Below, one piece after another: positions 1 to 5,033 of a DNA stretch of 5,116 nucleotides. The translations under genes were made by a program, and so were the position numbers. Source of the DNA: Actinomycetes bacterium (GTDB taxonomy: Bacteria; Actinomycetota; Actinomycetes; Actinomycetales; Microbacteriaceae); contig JAEYVF010000024.1 of assembly GCA_023432005.1 (NCBI GenBank), forward strand, positions 1-5,116, read 5' to 3'. The notes under the pieces were generated by a model, which ran no database searches, had not been told where the DNA came from, and saw nothing but the letters and a program-made list of their open reading frames with translations. The number at the start of each line of letters is the position of its first letter. Within the stretch, counting starts at the first letter, position 1.

Positions 1-53
1 TCGCGCTCCCGGATCTCGCGGCGCGAAAGCGGCTGATCCTGGTAGGTCGTCAT
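1..53 (-). CDS. N-terminal fragment of an unidentified protein, cut by the window edge
   Basis: Seventeen codons are visible, reading MTTYQDQPLSRREIRER, and the gene runs off the left edge. The ATG at 53..51 shares bases with the nadD stop (ATGA over 50-53), and GGAG lies 6 nt upstream of it inside the nadD 3' end, so translational coupling to nadD is likely. The visible part is polar and ends in a charged stretch, LSRREIRER. Such Arg/Glu-rich N-termini are common on actinobacterial proteins whose first membrane segment comes later, but no membrane segment is visible here. In related genomes the ribosome-silencing factor gene rsfS lies near nadD; this N-terminus does not look like RsfS to me, so I assign no function. 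The start is well supported; the product is unknown. Confidence 0.7.
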   Translation of the reverse strand, partial: MTTYQDQPLSRREIRER

Positions 54-652
54 GTCGTACTCCGATAGAGGTGGTGCTTGGAGATGTACTGCACAACACC
101 ATCGGGGACCAAGTACCACACCGGGAACCCCCGGCCCACTCGCTCACGGCACTCCGTCGAGGAGATCGCCAGAGCGGGCACTTCCAACGAGCTTACGCCA
201 GCCTCCGGCAATGCGCGAATGTCGAGGGCGTGCCCTGGCCGTGAAACCGCTACGAAATGCGCGAGCTCCCAGAGCTCGGCGACGTCCTTCCACTGCAGGA
301 TCTGGGCCACCGCATCCGCGCCCGAGATGAAGAACAGATCGGCATCCGGACGCTGCGCGCGCAGGTCGCGCAGGGTGTCGATCGTGTAGGTCGGGCCGTC
401 GCGATCGATGTCGACGCGGCTCACGGTGAAGCGCGGATTCGAGGCGGTGGCGATGACCGTCATGAGGTAGCGATGCTCGGCCGGGCTCACGTCGGACTTC
501 ATCCACGGCTGACCCGTGGGCACGAACACGACCTCGTCGAGCTCGAGGGTCTGCTGCACCTCGCTCGCGGCCACGAGGTGGCCGTGATGGATGGGGTCGA
601 AGGTGCCTCCCATGACGCCGATCCGAGGTCGGCGCGCGGCTCCTTCGCTCAC
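50..652 (-). CDS. nadD: Nicotinate-nucleotide adenylyltransferase NadD
   Basis: NadD transfers AMP from ATP to nicotinate mononucleotide, giving deamido-NAD and pyrophosphate (EC 2.7.7.18), a cytoplasmic step shared by de novo and salvage NAD synthesis. The 200-residue protein has the usual family length. The nucleotidyltransferase signature GGTFDPIHHGH is at residues 15-25, with the catalytic HxGH at 22-25; FISGAD is at 108-113, and the second ATP-binding motif ISSTECR at 163-169 is followed by the conserved YLVPDGVVQYI at 180-190. The start is GTG at 652; the next in-frame ATG (Met14) would remove the first beta strand (RIGV), so GTG is preferred. There is no clear Shine-Dalgarno. The start lies only 9 nt after the stop of the small membrane ORF, so it may rely on reinitiation. 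The 3' end overlaps the next gene by ATGA. No key residue is missing. Confidence 0.96.
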   Translation of the reverse strand: MSEGAARRPRIGVMGGTFDPIHHGHLVAASEVQQTLELDEVVFVPTGQPWMKSDVSPAEHRYLMTVIATASNPRFTVSRVDIDRDGPTYTIDTLRDLRAQRPDADLFFISGADAVAQILQWKDVAELWELAHFVAVSRPGHALDIRALPEAGVSSLEVPALAISSTECRERVGRGFPVWYLVPDGVVQYISKHHLYRSTT

Positions 653-661
653 AGCGCGAGC

Positions 662-862
662 TTAGTGGTGGTCGCCGCCGTGACCGTGCGCGGCGTCGTG
701 CGCGGCGACCTTGTCGGCGTGACGGTTGGCGACGTCACGGTAGCTGTACGTGACGAACCCGAGCACGATGAAGATGACGGCGGCGATGAGGGCGAACACC
801 CACGGCGGGGCGATCATCGGGGCGAGCTCTTCGTGGACCTCGACCAGGAGCGTGCTGAGCAT
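662..862 (-). CDS. Small single-pass membrane protein with a histidine-rich tail (hypothetical)
   Basis: This 66-codon ORF starts at ATG 862 and stops at TAA 662. It has a short acidic N-terminus (about residues 1-18), one strong hydrophobic segment at about 20-40 (WVFALIAAVIFIVLGFVTY), then a basic stretch with R42, R47 and K51. The positive-inside rule therefore puts the C-terminus in the cytoplasm. The tail has six histidines between residues 48 and 66 (H48, H55, H59, H61, H65, H66), ending GHGGDHH, which could bind metal. There is no signal peptidase or lipobox motif. It sits 44 nt after proA and 9 nt before nadD, with no other plausible gene in that space. I recall similar short ORFs at this place in Microbacteriaceae but cannot confirm it here. 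The His-rich end could partly reflect GC-rich codon content. Coding is likely because of the clean membrane helix and tight packing; the function is unknown. Confidence 0.8.
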   Translation of the reverse strand: MLSTLLVEVHEELAPMIAPPWVFALIAAVIFIVLGFVTYSYRDVANRHADKVAAHDAAHGHGGDHH

Positions 863-875
863 GGGGTCGATTCTA
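863..875 (-). promoter_or_regulatory. Candidate leaderless promoter (-10 TAGAAT) of the small membrane ORF
   Basis: On the minus strand TAGAAT (875..870) fits the actinobacterial -10 pattern TANNNT. Seven nt (CGACCCC) separate it from the A of the ATG at 862. That spacing would place transcription initiation at or next to the start codon, giving a leaderless mRNA. The upstream sequence has no good Shine-Dalgarno, which agrees with this. No -35 element is evident. If active, it would supply nadD and the next gene independently of proA. This is inferred from spacing alone. Confidence 0.45.
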
Positions 876-906
876 GCCCGATCCGAGGCCCGGCCCCGCA
901 CGCGCG

Positions 907-2163
907 CTACTGGCGGGTCTGGCCCTCGCCGCGCACGATCCACTTCGTGCTCGTGAGCTCCGGGAGGCCCATGGGGCCGCGCGCGTGCAGCTTCTGCGTC
1001 GAGATGCCCACCTCGGCGCCGAAGCCGAACTCCCCGCCGTCGGTGAAGCGCGTCGACGCGTTGACCATGACGACAGCCGAGTCGACCTCCGCGAGGAAGC
1101 GGTTCGCCGTCCCCATGTCGTTCGTCACGATCGACTCGGTGTGGTGGGTCGAGTAGCGGCGGATGTGGTCGAGCGCCTCGTCGAGGTCGTCGACGACCTT
1201 CACGGAGAGGTCGAGGCTCATGTGCTCGGTCGACCAGTCGTCGTCGGTGACCGGGACGGCATCCGGGTAGAGCGCGCGCGTGCGCTCGTCGCCGTGGATC
1301 GTGACGCCGTTGTCGGCGAGGGCCTTCAGCACGGGAGGCAGGAGGCGCTCGGCCGCGTCGGAGTCGACGAGGAGCGTCTCGAGGGCGTTGCACACGCTCG
1401 GGCGCTGCACCTTCGAGTTGACGGCGATCTCGGCGGCCATCGCCTCGTCCGCCGTCTTGTCGAGGAAGAGGTGCACGACACCGGCGCCCGTCTCGATGAC
1501 GGGCACCTTCGACTCGCGCACGACCGTGTCGATGAGGCCCGCCGACCCGCGCGGGATGAGCACGTCGACGAGGCCGCGCGCCTGCATGAGCTGCGTGGCG
1601 CCCTCGCGACCGAACTCGTCGATCGTCTGCACGGCATCCGCGGGCAGGCCCACCGAGGCGAGGGCGCTCTGGATGAGCTCGACGAGCACGCGATTGGTGT
1701 TCTCGGCCGCGCTGCCGCCGCGCAGCACGACGGCGTTGCCCGACTTGAGCGCGAGCGCGGCGATGTCGATCGTGACGTTGGGGCGCGCCTCGTAGATGGC
1801 ACCCACGACGCCGAACGGCACGCGCACCTGCGTGAGCTGCAGGCCGTTGGGGAGGGTCGAGCCGCGCAGCACGGTGCCGATGGGGTCGGGAAGCGCGATG
1901 ACGTCGCGCGTGGCGGAGGCGAGGCCCGCGAGGCGGCCCTCGTCGAGGCGCAGGCGATCCTGCAGGCCCTGCGACATCCCGCTCTCGCGCCCGTTCGCGA
2001 GGTCGAGCTCGTTGGCCGGCAGGATGCGGTCGGCGCCCGTCTCGACGGCGCGGGCGATCGCCTCGAGGCCCGCGTTCTTCTGCGATGTCGAGGCCTGCGC
2101 GAGGGCGATGGATGCGGTGCGGGCGGCGGAGAGCTTGTCGTCGAGTGCGGCTGTGGCGACCAT
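907..2163 (-). CDS. proA: Gamma-glutamyl phosphate reductase ProA
   Basis: ProA reduces L-glutamyl 5-phosphate with NADPH to glutamate 5-semialdehyde (EC 1.2.1.41), the second step of proline synthesis, and acts on the unstable product of ProB. The 418-residue protein has the full family length and the aldehyde-dehydrogenase-like fold. Visible landmarks are PFGVVGAIYEARPNV at 116-130, the cofactor-binding stretch LKSGNAVVLRGGSAA at 139-153, the catalytic cysteine Cys258 in VQRPSVCNALETLL, and a complete ProA signature at 324-345 (V-x5-AL-x-HI-x2-YST-x-HTE-x-I). The C-terminal half also has GEFGFGAEVGISTQKLHARGP at 377-397, typical of the family. The start is ATG at 2163, with no Shine-Dalgarno but a -10-like hexamer 6 nt upstream, suggesting a leaderless mRNA. 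It is separated from proB by 147 bp holding a repeated motif, so it may be regulated apart from proB. Confidence 0.97.
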   Translation of the reverse strand: MVATAALDDKLSAARTASIALAQASTSQKNAGLEAIARAVETGADRILPANELDLANGRESGMSQGLQDRLRLDEGRLAGLASATRDVIALPDPIGTVLRGSTLPNGLQLTQVRVPFGVVGAIYEARPNVTIDIAALALKSGNAVVLRGGSAAENTNRVLVELIQSALASVGLPADAVQTIDEFGREGATQLMQARGLVDVLIPRGSAGLIDTVVRESKVPVIETGAGVVHLFLDKTADEAMAAEIAVNSKVQRPSVCNALETLLVDSDAAERLLPPVLKALADNGVTIHGDERTRALYPDAVPVTDDDWSTEHMSLDLSVKVVDDLDEALDHIRRYSTHHTESIVTNDMGTANRFLAEVDSAVVMVNASTRFTDGGEFGFGAEVGISTQKLHARGPMGLPELTSTKWIVRGEGQTRQ

Positions 2164-2175
2164 CCCGCGAGTCTA
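2164..2175 (-). promoter_or_regulatory. Candidate leaderless promoter (-10 TAGACT) of proA
   Basis: TAGACT (2175..2170, minus strand) matches TANNNT and is followed by 6 nt (CGCGGG) and then the proA ATG. This is the canonical geometry for transcription starting on the A of the start codon. The absence of a ribosome-binding site before proA supports it. A weak TTTGGC lies at the -35 distance (2196..2191, 15-nt spacer) and falls inside a copy of the 21-bp repeat. The inference rests on motif and spacing. Confidence 0.55.
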
Positions 2176-2190
2176 TCGATGGCGCGTTCT

Positions 2191-2211
2191 GCCAAAGGCT
2201 GTAGCGCTTGG
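2191..2211 (+). repeat. 21-bp intergenic repeat, copy A (plus orientation, proA-proximal)
   Basis: Its first 16 bases are gccaaaggctgtagcg. By eye it matches copy C at 17 of 21 positions and copy B at 16 of 21. It lies at about -28 to -48 relative to the inferred proA transcription start and so covers the -35 region. It faces copy B across a 10-nt spacer. Confidence 0.65.
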
Positions 2212-2221
2212 GATCTGAGCG

Positions 2222-2242
2222 CCACGCGCTACACCGATCGGC
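2222..2242 (-). repeat. 21-bp intergenic repeat, copy B (minus orientation)
   Basis: Read on the minus strand, its first 16 bases are GCCGATCGGTGTAGCG. It matches copies A and C at 16 of 21 positions each. It lies at about -59 to -79 from the inferred proA start and has the same orientation as copy C, 52 bp further away. Confidence 0.6.
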
Positions 2243-2273
2243 GACGCGCACCCGTCATCTCGCGCGCGCATCG

Positions 2274-2294
2274 GCAACCGCTACAGCGTTCGGC
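2274..2294 (-). repeat. 21-bp intergenic repeat, copy C (minus orientation, proB-proximal)
   Basis: Read on the minus strand, its first 16 bases are GCCGAACGCTGTAGCG. The inner CGCTGTAGCG is nearly palindromic (four bases each side of a GT centre), making this the most symmetric copy. It begins 16 nt beyond the proB stop codon, wholly outside both coding regions. Confidence 0.65.
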
Positions 2295-2310
2295 ACGCCT
2301 CACGCACTGC

Positions 2311-3111
2311 TCAGCGGGAGGCGGGCTCGAACCAGGTTCCCGTCGGCTCGCCCGCGAGGGCCGCCGCGACGTTCGCCGTCGAGGCGAGCAGCACGGCCGT
2401 CCCGGAGGATGCGGCGAGCTTCGCGGCCGCGATCTTCGTGCCCGCGCCTCCCGTTCCGACGCCTGCCGAGCCGATGTCGCCGAGCTCGACGCCCGAGAGA
2501 TCGTCGTCGAACGGCACGCGCGCGATCGGGCGGGCGCCCGGCTCGTGCGGGGGCCGCGTGTAGAGCGCGTCGACGTCCGAGAGCAGCACGAGCAGGTCGG
2601 CGCCGATGAGCTCGGAGACGAGCGCCGCGAGCCGATCGTTGTCGCCGAAGCGGATCTCGTGGGTCGCGACCGTGTCGTTCTCGTTGACGATCGGCAGGAT
2701 GCGCAGGCCGAGCAGCCGCTCCATGGCGCGCTGGGCGTTCGAGCGGTGCGTCGGGTTCTCGAGGTCGCCCGCCGTGAGCAGCACCTGGCCCGCCACGATG
2801 CGGTAGCGACGCAGGGACTGCTGGTAGCGGTAGATGAGCACGTTCTGGCCGACGGCTGCGGCCGCCTGCTGCGTCGCGAGATCGGAGGGGCGTGCGTCGA
2901 GCTGCAGGTAGGGCATGCCCGTCGCGATCGCGCCGGATGACACCAGCACGACCTCGGCGCCGCGCGCGTGGGCGGCGGCGAGGGCGTCGACGAGCGGCTC
3001 GATCTGGTCGACGTTGGCGCCCGAGATGGAGCTCGACCCGACCTTCACGACGATGCGCGTGGCATCCGTCACCGCGGCCCGCAGACCCTGTGCCGACGCA
3101 TGCTGAGTCAC
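2311..3111 (-). CDS. proB: Glutamate 5-kinase ProB, kinase domain only
   Basis: ProB phosphorylates L-glutamate with ATP to glutamyl 5-phosphate (EC 2.7.2.11), the first and usually proline-inhibited step of proline synthesis. Its 266 residues form one amino-acid-kinase domain: VVKVGSS at 21-27, VSSGAIATG at 58-66, NENDTV at 143-148, FGDNDRLAALVS at 155-166, LLSDVDALYT at 176-185 and GVGTGGAGTKIAAAKLA at 217-233. The protein ends at GTWFEPASR, where the E. coli-type enzyme goes on into a PUA domain of about 100 residues; that domain is absent, and I saw no PUA remnant in the gap that follows. PUA-less kinases exist in other bacteria, so this is a natural short form. The start is GTG at 3111, overlapping the obg stop as GTGA, with a strong Shine-Dalgarno upstream. 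An upstream in-frame ATG would add 24 Arg/Gly-rich residues, a shadow of the obg tail, and is rejected. Confidence 0.95.
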   Translation of the reverse strand: MTQHASAQGLRAAVTDATRIVVKVGSSSISGANVDQIEPLVDALAAAHARGAEVVLVSSGAIATGMPYLQLDARPSDLATQQAAAAVGQNVLIYRYQQSLRRYRIVAGQVLLTAGDLENPTHRSNAQRAMERLLGLRILPIVNENDTVATHEIRFGDNDRLAALVSELIGADLLVLLSDVDALYTRPPHEPGARPIARVPFDDDLSGVELGDIGSAGVGTGGAGTKIAAAKLAASSGTAVLLASTANVAAALAGEPTGTWFEPASR

Positions 3112-4655
3112 CGGCCCTCCCCCGGGTAGACCACCTCGACGTCGCCGTCGTCGGGCTCGTCGCCCTCGTCCTCGTCGGCCCACAGGCCGGCCTCGCGCTC
3201 GGCCTCGAGCTCGGCACGGGCGGCCGCCTTGGCGTCCATGCGCTCGTGATACCGCTCGCGACGCTCGGCGCGCGTGAGACGCGCGTTGTCGTCGAGGCGG
3301 GAGTCGGTGCCACGCGGGCTCGTGATGAGCTCCGCCGTGGAGGTGAGCGTCGGCTCCCAGTCGAAGACCATCTGGCCGATCATGACGGTCGAGCCGGGCA
3401 CGGCGCCCTTCTCGAAGAGCTCCTCCTCGACCCCGAGCTTCGCGAGCCGATCGGCGAGGTATCCGACGGCCTCCTCGTTCGTGAAGTCGGTCTGCTCGAT
3501 CCAGCGCTCGGGCTTCGCGCCCACCACGCGGTAGATCGTCTCGGTGCCGCCCTCGACCCGCACCTCGAACTCCGCCTCGTCGACGGCGCGCGGACGGATG
3601 ACGATGCGGGCGGGAGGCGGTGTCGCCGCCTTCGCCGCACGGTCGGCCTCGACGAGCTCGGCGAGGGCGAACGACAGCGGGCGCAGGCCCGCGTGGCTCA
3701 CGGCCGACACCTCGAAGACGCGGTAGCCGCGCTCCTCGAGCAGCGGGCGCACGAAGTCGGCGAGCTCCCTGCCGTCAGGCACGTCGACCTTGTTGAGCGC
3801 GATGAGCTGGGGGCGCTCGAGGAGGGGAGTCTGCCCCTCGGGAACCGGATACGCCGCGAGCTCGCCCAGGATGACGTCGAGATCGCTCACGGGATCGCGG
3901 CCGGGCTCGAGCGTGGCGCAGTCGAGCACGTGCAGGAGCGCCGAGCAGCGCTCGACGTGACGCAGGAACTCGAGGCCGAGGCCCTTGCCCTCGCTGGCGC
4001 CCTCGATGAGGCCCGGCACGTCGGCGATCGTGTAGCGGGTGTCGCCCGCCTCGACGACGCCGAGGTTGGGGTGCAGGGTCGTGAACGGGTAGTCGGCGAT
4101 CTTCGGCTTCGCGGCCGAGAGCGCGGCGATGAGGCTCGACTTGCCCGCGCTCGGGTAGCCGACGAGGGCGACATCCGCGACGGTCTTGAGCTCGAGGACG
4201 ACGTCGCCCTCCCAGCCGAGCGTGCCGAGGAGCGCGAACCCCGGGGCCTTGCGCTTCTGGGTCGAGAGCGCCGCGTTGCCGAGGCCGCCCTGGCCGCCCT
4301 CCGCCACGACGAAGCGCATGCCGGGCTCGACGAGGTCGACGAGCTGCTCGCCCTCGGGCGTCGAGACGACGGTGCCGACGGGAACCGGGAGCACGAGCTC
4401 CTCGCCCTGGTAGCCGGCGCGGTGGTCGCCCATGCCGGGGCCGCCGTTGCCGCTCGAGCGGTGCGGCGCACGGTGGTAGTTGAGCAGCGTCGTGACCTGC
4501 GGATCGGCCACGAGCACGATGTCGCCGCCGTGGCCTCCGTTGCCGCCGTCCGGACCCGCGAGCGGCTTGAACTTCTCGCGCCGCACCGACACGCAGCCGT
4601 TGCCACCGTGGCCCGCGCGCAGGTGCAGCGTCACCTGGTCGACGAAGGTCGCCAT
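3108..4655 (-). CDS. obg: Obg family GTPase (ObgE/CgtA)
   Basis: Obg is an essential GTPase that binds the 50S precursor late in assembly and links ribosome maturation to growth state and (p)ppGpp. The glycine-rich Obg domain covers about residues 1-159, with the GHGGNG and GPDGGNGGHGGD repeats at 15-45. The G domain carries G1 GYPSAGKSS (166-174), G2 FTTL (191-194), G3 DVPGLI (212-217), G4 NKVD (288-291) and G5 SA (317-318), all intact. The C-terminal OCT domain covers about 351-435. A further 80 residues follow: a charged, probably helical stretch (TRAERRERYHERMDAKAAAR, 461-480) and a Glu/Asp-rich end. At 515 residues it is longer than the roughly 390 of E. coli ObgE; actinobacterial members often have such tails. 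The ATG at 4655 has AGGAGG 5 nt upstream (4666..4661). The order bL21-bL27-Obg is widely conserved. Confidence 0.97.
   Translation of the reverse strand: MATFVDQVTLHLRAGHGGNGCVSVRREKFKPLAGPDGGNGGHGGDIVLVADPQVTTLLNYHRAPHRSSGNGGPGMGDHRAGYQGEELVLPVPVGTVVSTPEGEQLVDLVEPGMRFVVAEGGQGGLGNAALSTQKRKAPGFALLGTLGWEGDVVLELKTVADVALVGYPSAGKSSLIAALSAAKPKIADYPFTTLHPNLGVVEAGDTRYTIADVPGLIEGASEGKGLGLEFLRHVERCSALLHVLDCATLEPGRDPVSDLDVILGELAAYPVPEGQTPLLERPQLIALNKVDVPDGRELADFVRPLLEERGYRVFEVSAVSHAGLRPLSFALAELVEADRAAKAATPPPARIVIRPRAVDEAEFEVRVEGGTETIYRVVGAKPERWIEQTDFTNEEAVGYLADRLAKLGVEEELFEKGAVPGSTVMIGQMVFDWEPTLTSTAELITSPRGTDSRLDDNARLTRAERRERYHERMDAKAAARAELEAEREAGLWADEDEGDEPDDGDVEVVYPGEGR
3115..3123 (-). promoter_or_regulatory. 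Ribosome-binding site of proB inside the obg 3' end
   Basis: GGGGGAGGG (3123..3115, minus strand) contains GGAGG 4 nt before the proB GTG. It is also part of the final obg codons for Pro-Gly-Glu-Gly. It decides the GTG start and ties proB translation to ribosomes finishing obg. Confidence 0.75.
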
Positions 4656-4686
4656 CCGCTCCTCCTGCTCTCGCTTCTCGATCCGT

Positions 4687-4723
4687 ACAAACAGCGAAGG
4701 GCGAGCCTCAGCCCGCCCTTCGC
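4687..4723 (-). terminator. Intrinsic-terminator-like hairpin between rpmA and obg
   Basis: On the minus strand a 13-bp stem (12 Watson-Crick pairs and one G-U) is formed by 4723..4711 and 4706..4694, with a TGAG loop. It is followed by TGTTTGT (4693..4687). This suits termination or partial termination of the rplU-rpmA transcript before obg. On the plus strand no T tract follows, so the direction is clear. Confidence 0.7.
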
Positions 4724-4724
4724 G

Positions 4725-4742
4725 AAAGCCCCGCTGCGGGGC
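4725..4742 (-). terminator. First, smaller hairpin of the tandem pair after rpmA
   Basis: A 6-bp stem, GCCCCG paired with CGGGGC around a 3-nt loop (4742..4728, minus strand), is followed by TTT. It starts 21 nt after the rpmA stop and stands just before the larger hairpin. It may add to termination or protect the rpmA 3' end. It is weaker than its neighbour. Confidence 0.45.
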
Positions 4743-4763
4743 AAGTATCCGTGGCCCGGGCGA

Positions 4764-5018
4764 CTACGCCGGGACGACGATGTTGACGACCTTGCGGCCG
4801 CCCTTGGTTCCGAACTCCACGGCGCCCGCCTCGAGGGCGAACAGCGTGTCGTCGCCACCGCGGCCGACGTTGACGCCGGGGTGGAAGTGGGTGCCGCGCT
4901 GGCGGACGAGGATCTCGCCGGCCTTAACGACCTGGCCGCCGAAGCGCTTGACGCCGAGGCGCTGCGCGTTCGAGTCACGACCGTTGCGGGTGGACGATGC
5001 GCCCTTCTTGTGTGCCAT
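4764..5018 (-). CDS. rpmA: 50S ribosomal protein bL27
   Basis: bL27 is a large-subunit protein whose N-terminal tail reaches the peptidyl-transferase centre and helps place tRNA. The 84-residue sequence has the usual length and the family pattern: MAHKKGASSTRNGRDS at 1-16, LGVKRFGGQVV at 21-31, ILVRQRGTHFHPGVNVGRG at 36-54 and the C-terminal FGTKGGRKVVNIV. It begins directly with the mature AHKKG tail, without the cleavable leader of Firmicutes L27. The ATG at 5018 lies 15 nt after the rplU stop, with a GGGG-type Shine-Dalgarno (GCAGGGGCTG) in that gap, so it is co-transcribed with rplU. A tandem hairpin follows the stop. Confidence 0.98.
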   Translation of the reverse strand: MAHKKGASSTRNGRDSNAQRLGVKRFGGQVVKAGEILVRQRGTHFHPGVNVGRGGDDTLFALEAGAVEFGTKGGRKVVNIVVPA

Positions 5019-5033
5019 GTCTGCAGCCCCTGC

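Larger units (their letters stand above)
2191..2242 (-). other. Imperfect hairpin formed by repeat copies A and B
   Basis: In a minus-strand transcript reading through from proB, copy B (2242..2222) can pair with copy A (2211..2191) over 21 positions: 16 Watson-Crick pairs, one G-U and four mismatches, with a 10-nt loop. No T tract follows the 3' arm, so it does not look like a standard intrinsic terminator. It could slow decay or transcription between proB and proA, or simply reflect two facing DNA sites. Confidence 0.5.

Noticed and set aside
686..710. Short direct repeat (gtgcgcggcg twice)
   Set aside because: It follows from the repeated Ala-Ala-His codons of the small protein's tail and needs no further explanation.
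257..1156. 299-codon plus-strand frame opposite nadD, the small ORF and part of proA
   Set aside because: Antisense shadow with no recognisable motif and low-complexity composition.
662..2251. 529-codon minus-strand frame spanning proA
   Set aside because: Most of it is an Arg/Pro/Ala-rich out-of-frame reading of proA. Only its last 66 codons, starting at 862, form a plausible protein, annotated separately.
2164..2310. Possible PUA-domain remnant of proB
   Set aside because: No PUA-like residues were seen in the gap, and its content is dominated by the repeated motif.
985..2940. 651-codon open frame on the plus strand
   Set aside because: It lies opposite proA and proB and spans the gap between them. 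It is rich in Arg, Val, Glu, Asp and His, as expected of the antisense of GC-rich codons, and has no domain or ribosome-binding site.
3112..3183. 24-residue N-terminal extension of ProB
   Set aside because: The extension (Arg/Gly-rich) is an out-of-frame reading of the obg tail; the GTG at 3111 has a strong ribosome-binding site and fits family length.
3887..4606. 239-codon Arg/Ser/Ala-rich minus-strand frame inside obg
   Set aside because: Frame-shifted reading of obg; composition is typical of a GC-rich shadow frame.
4656..4763. Promoter for obg
   Set aside because: GATACT and TGTACGGAT were considered as -10 elements, but none fits TANNNT with a sensible -35 partner.
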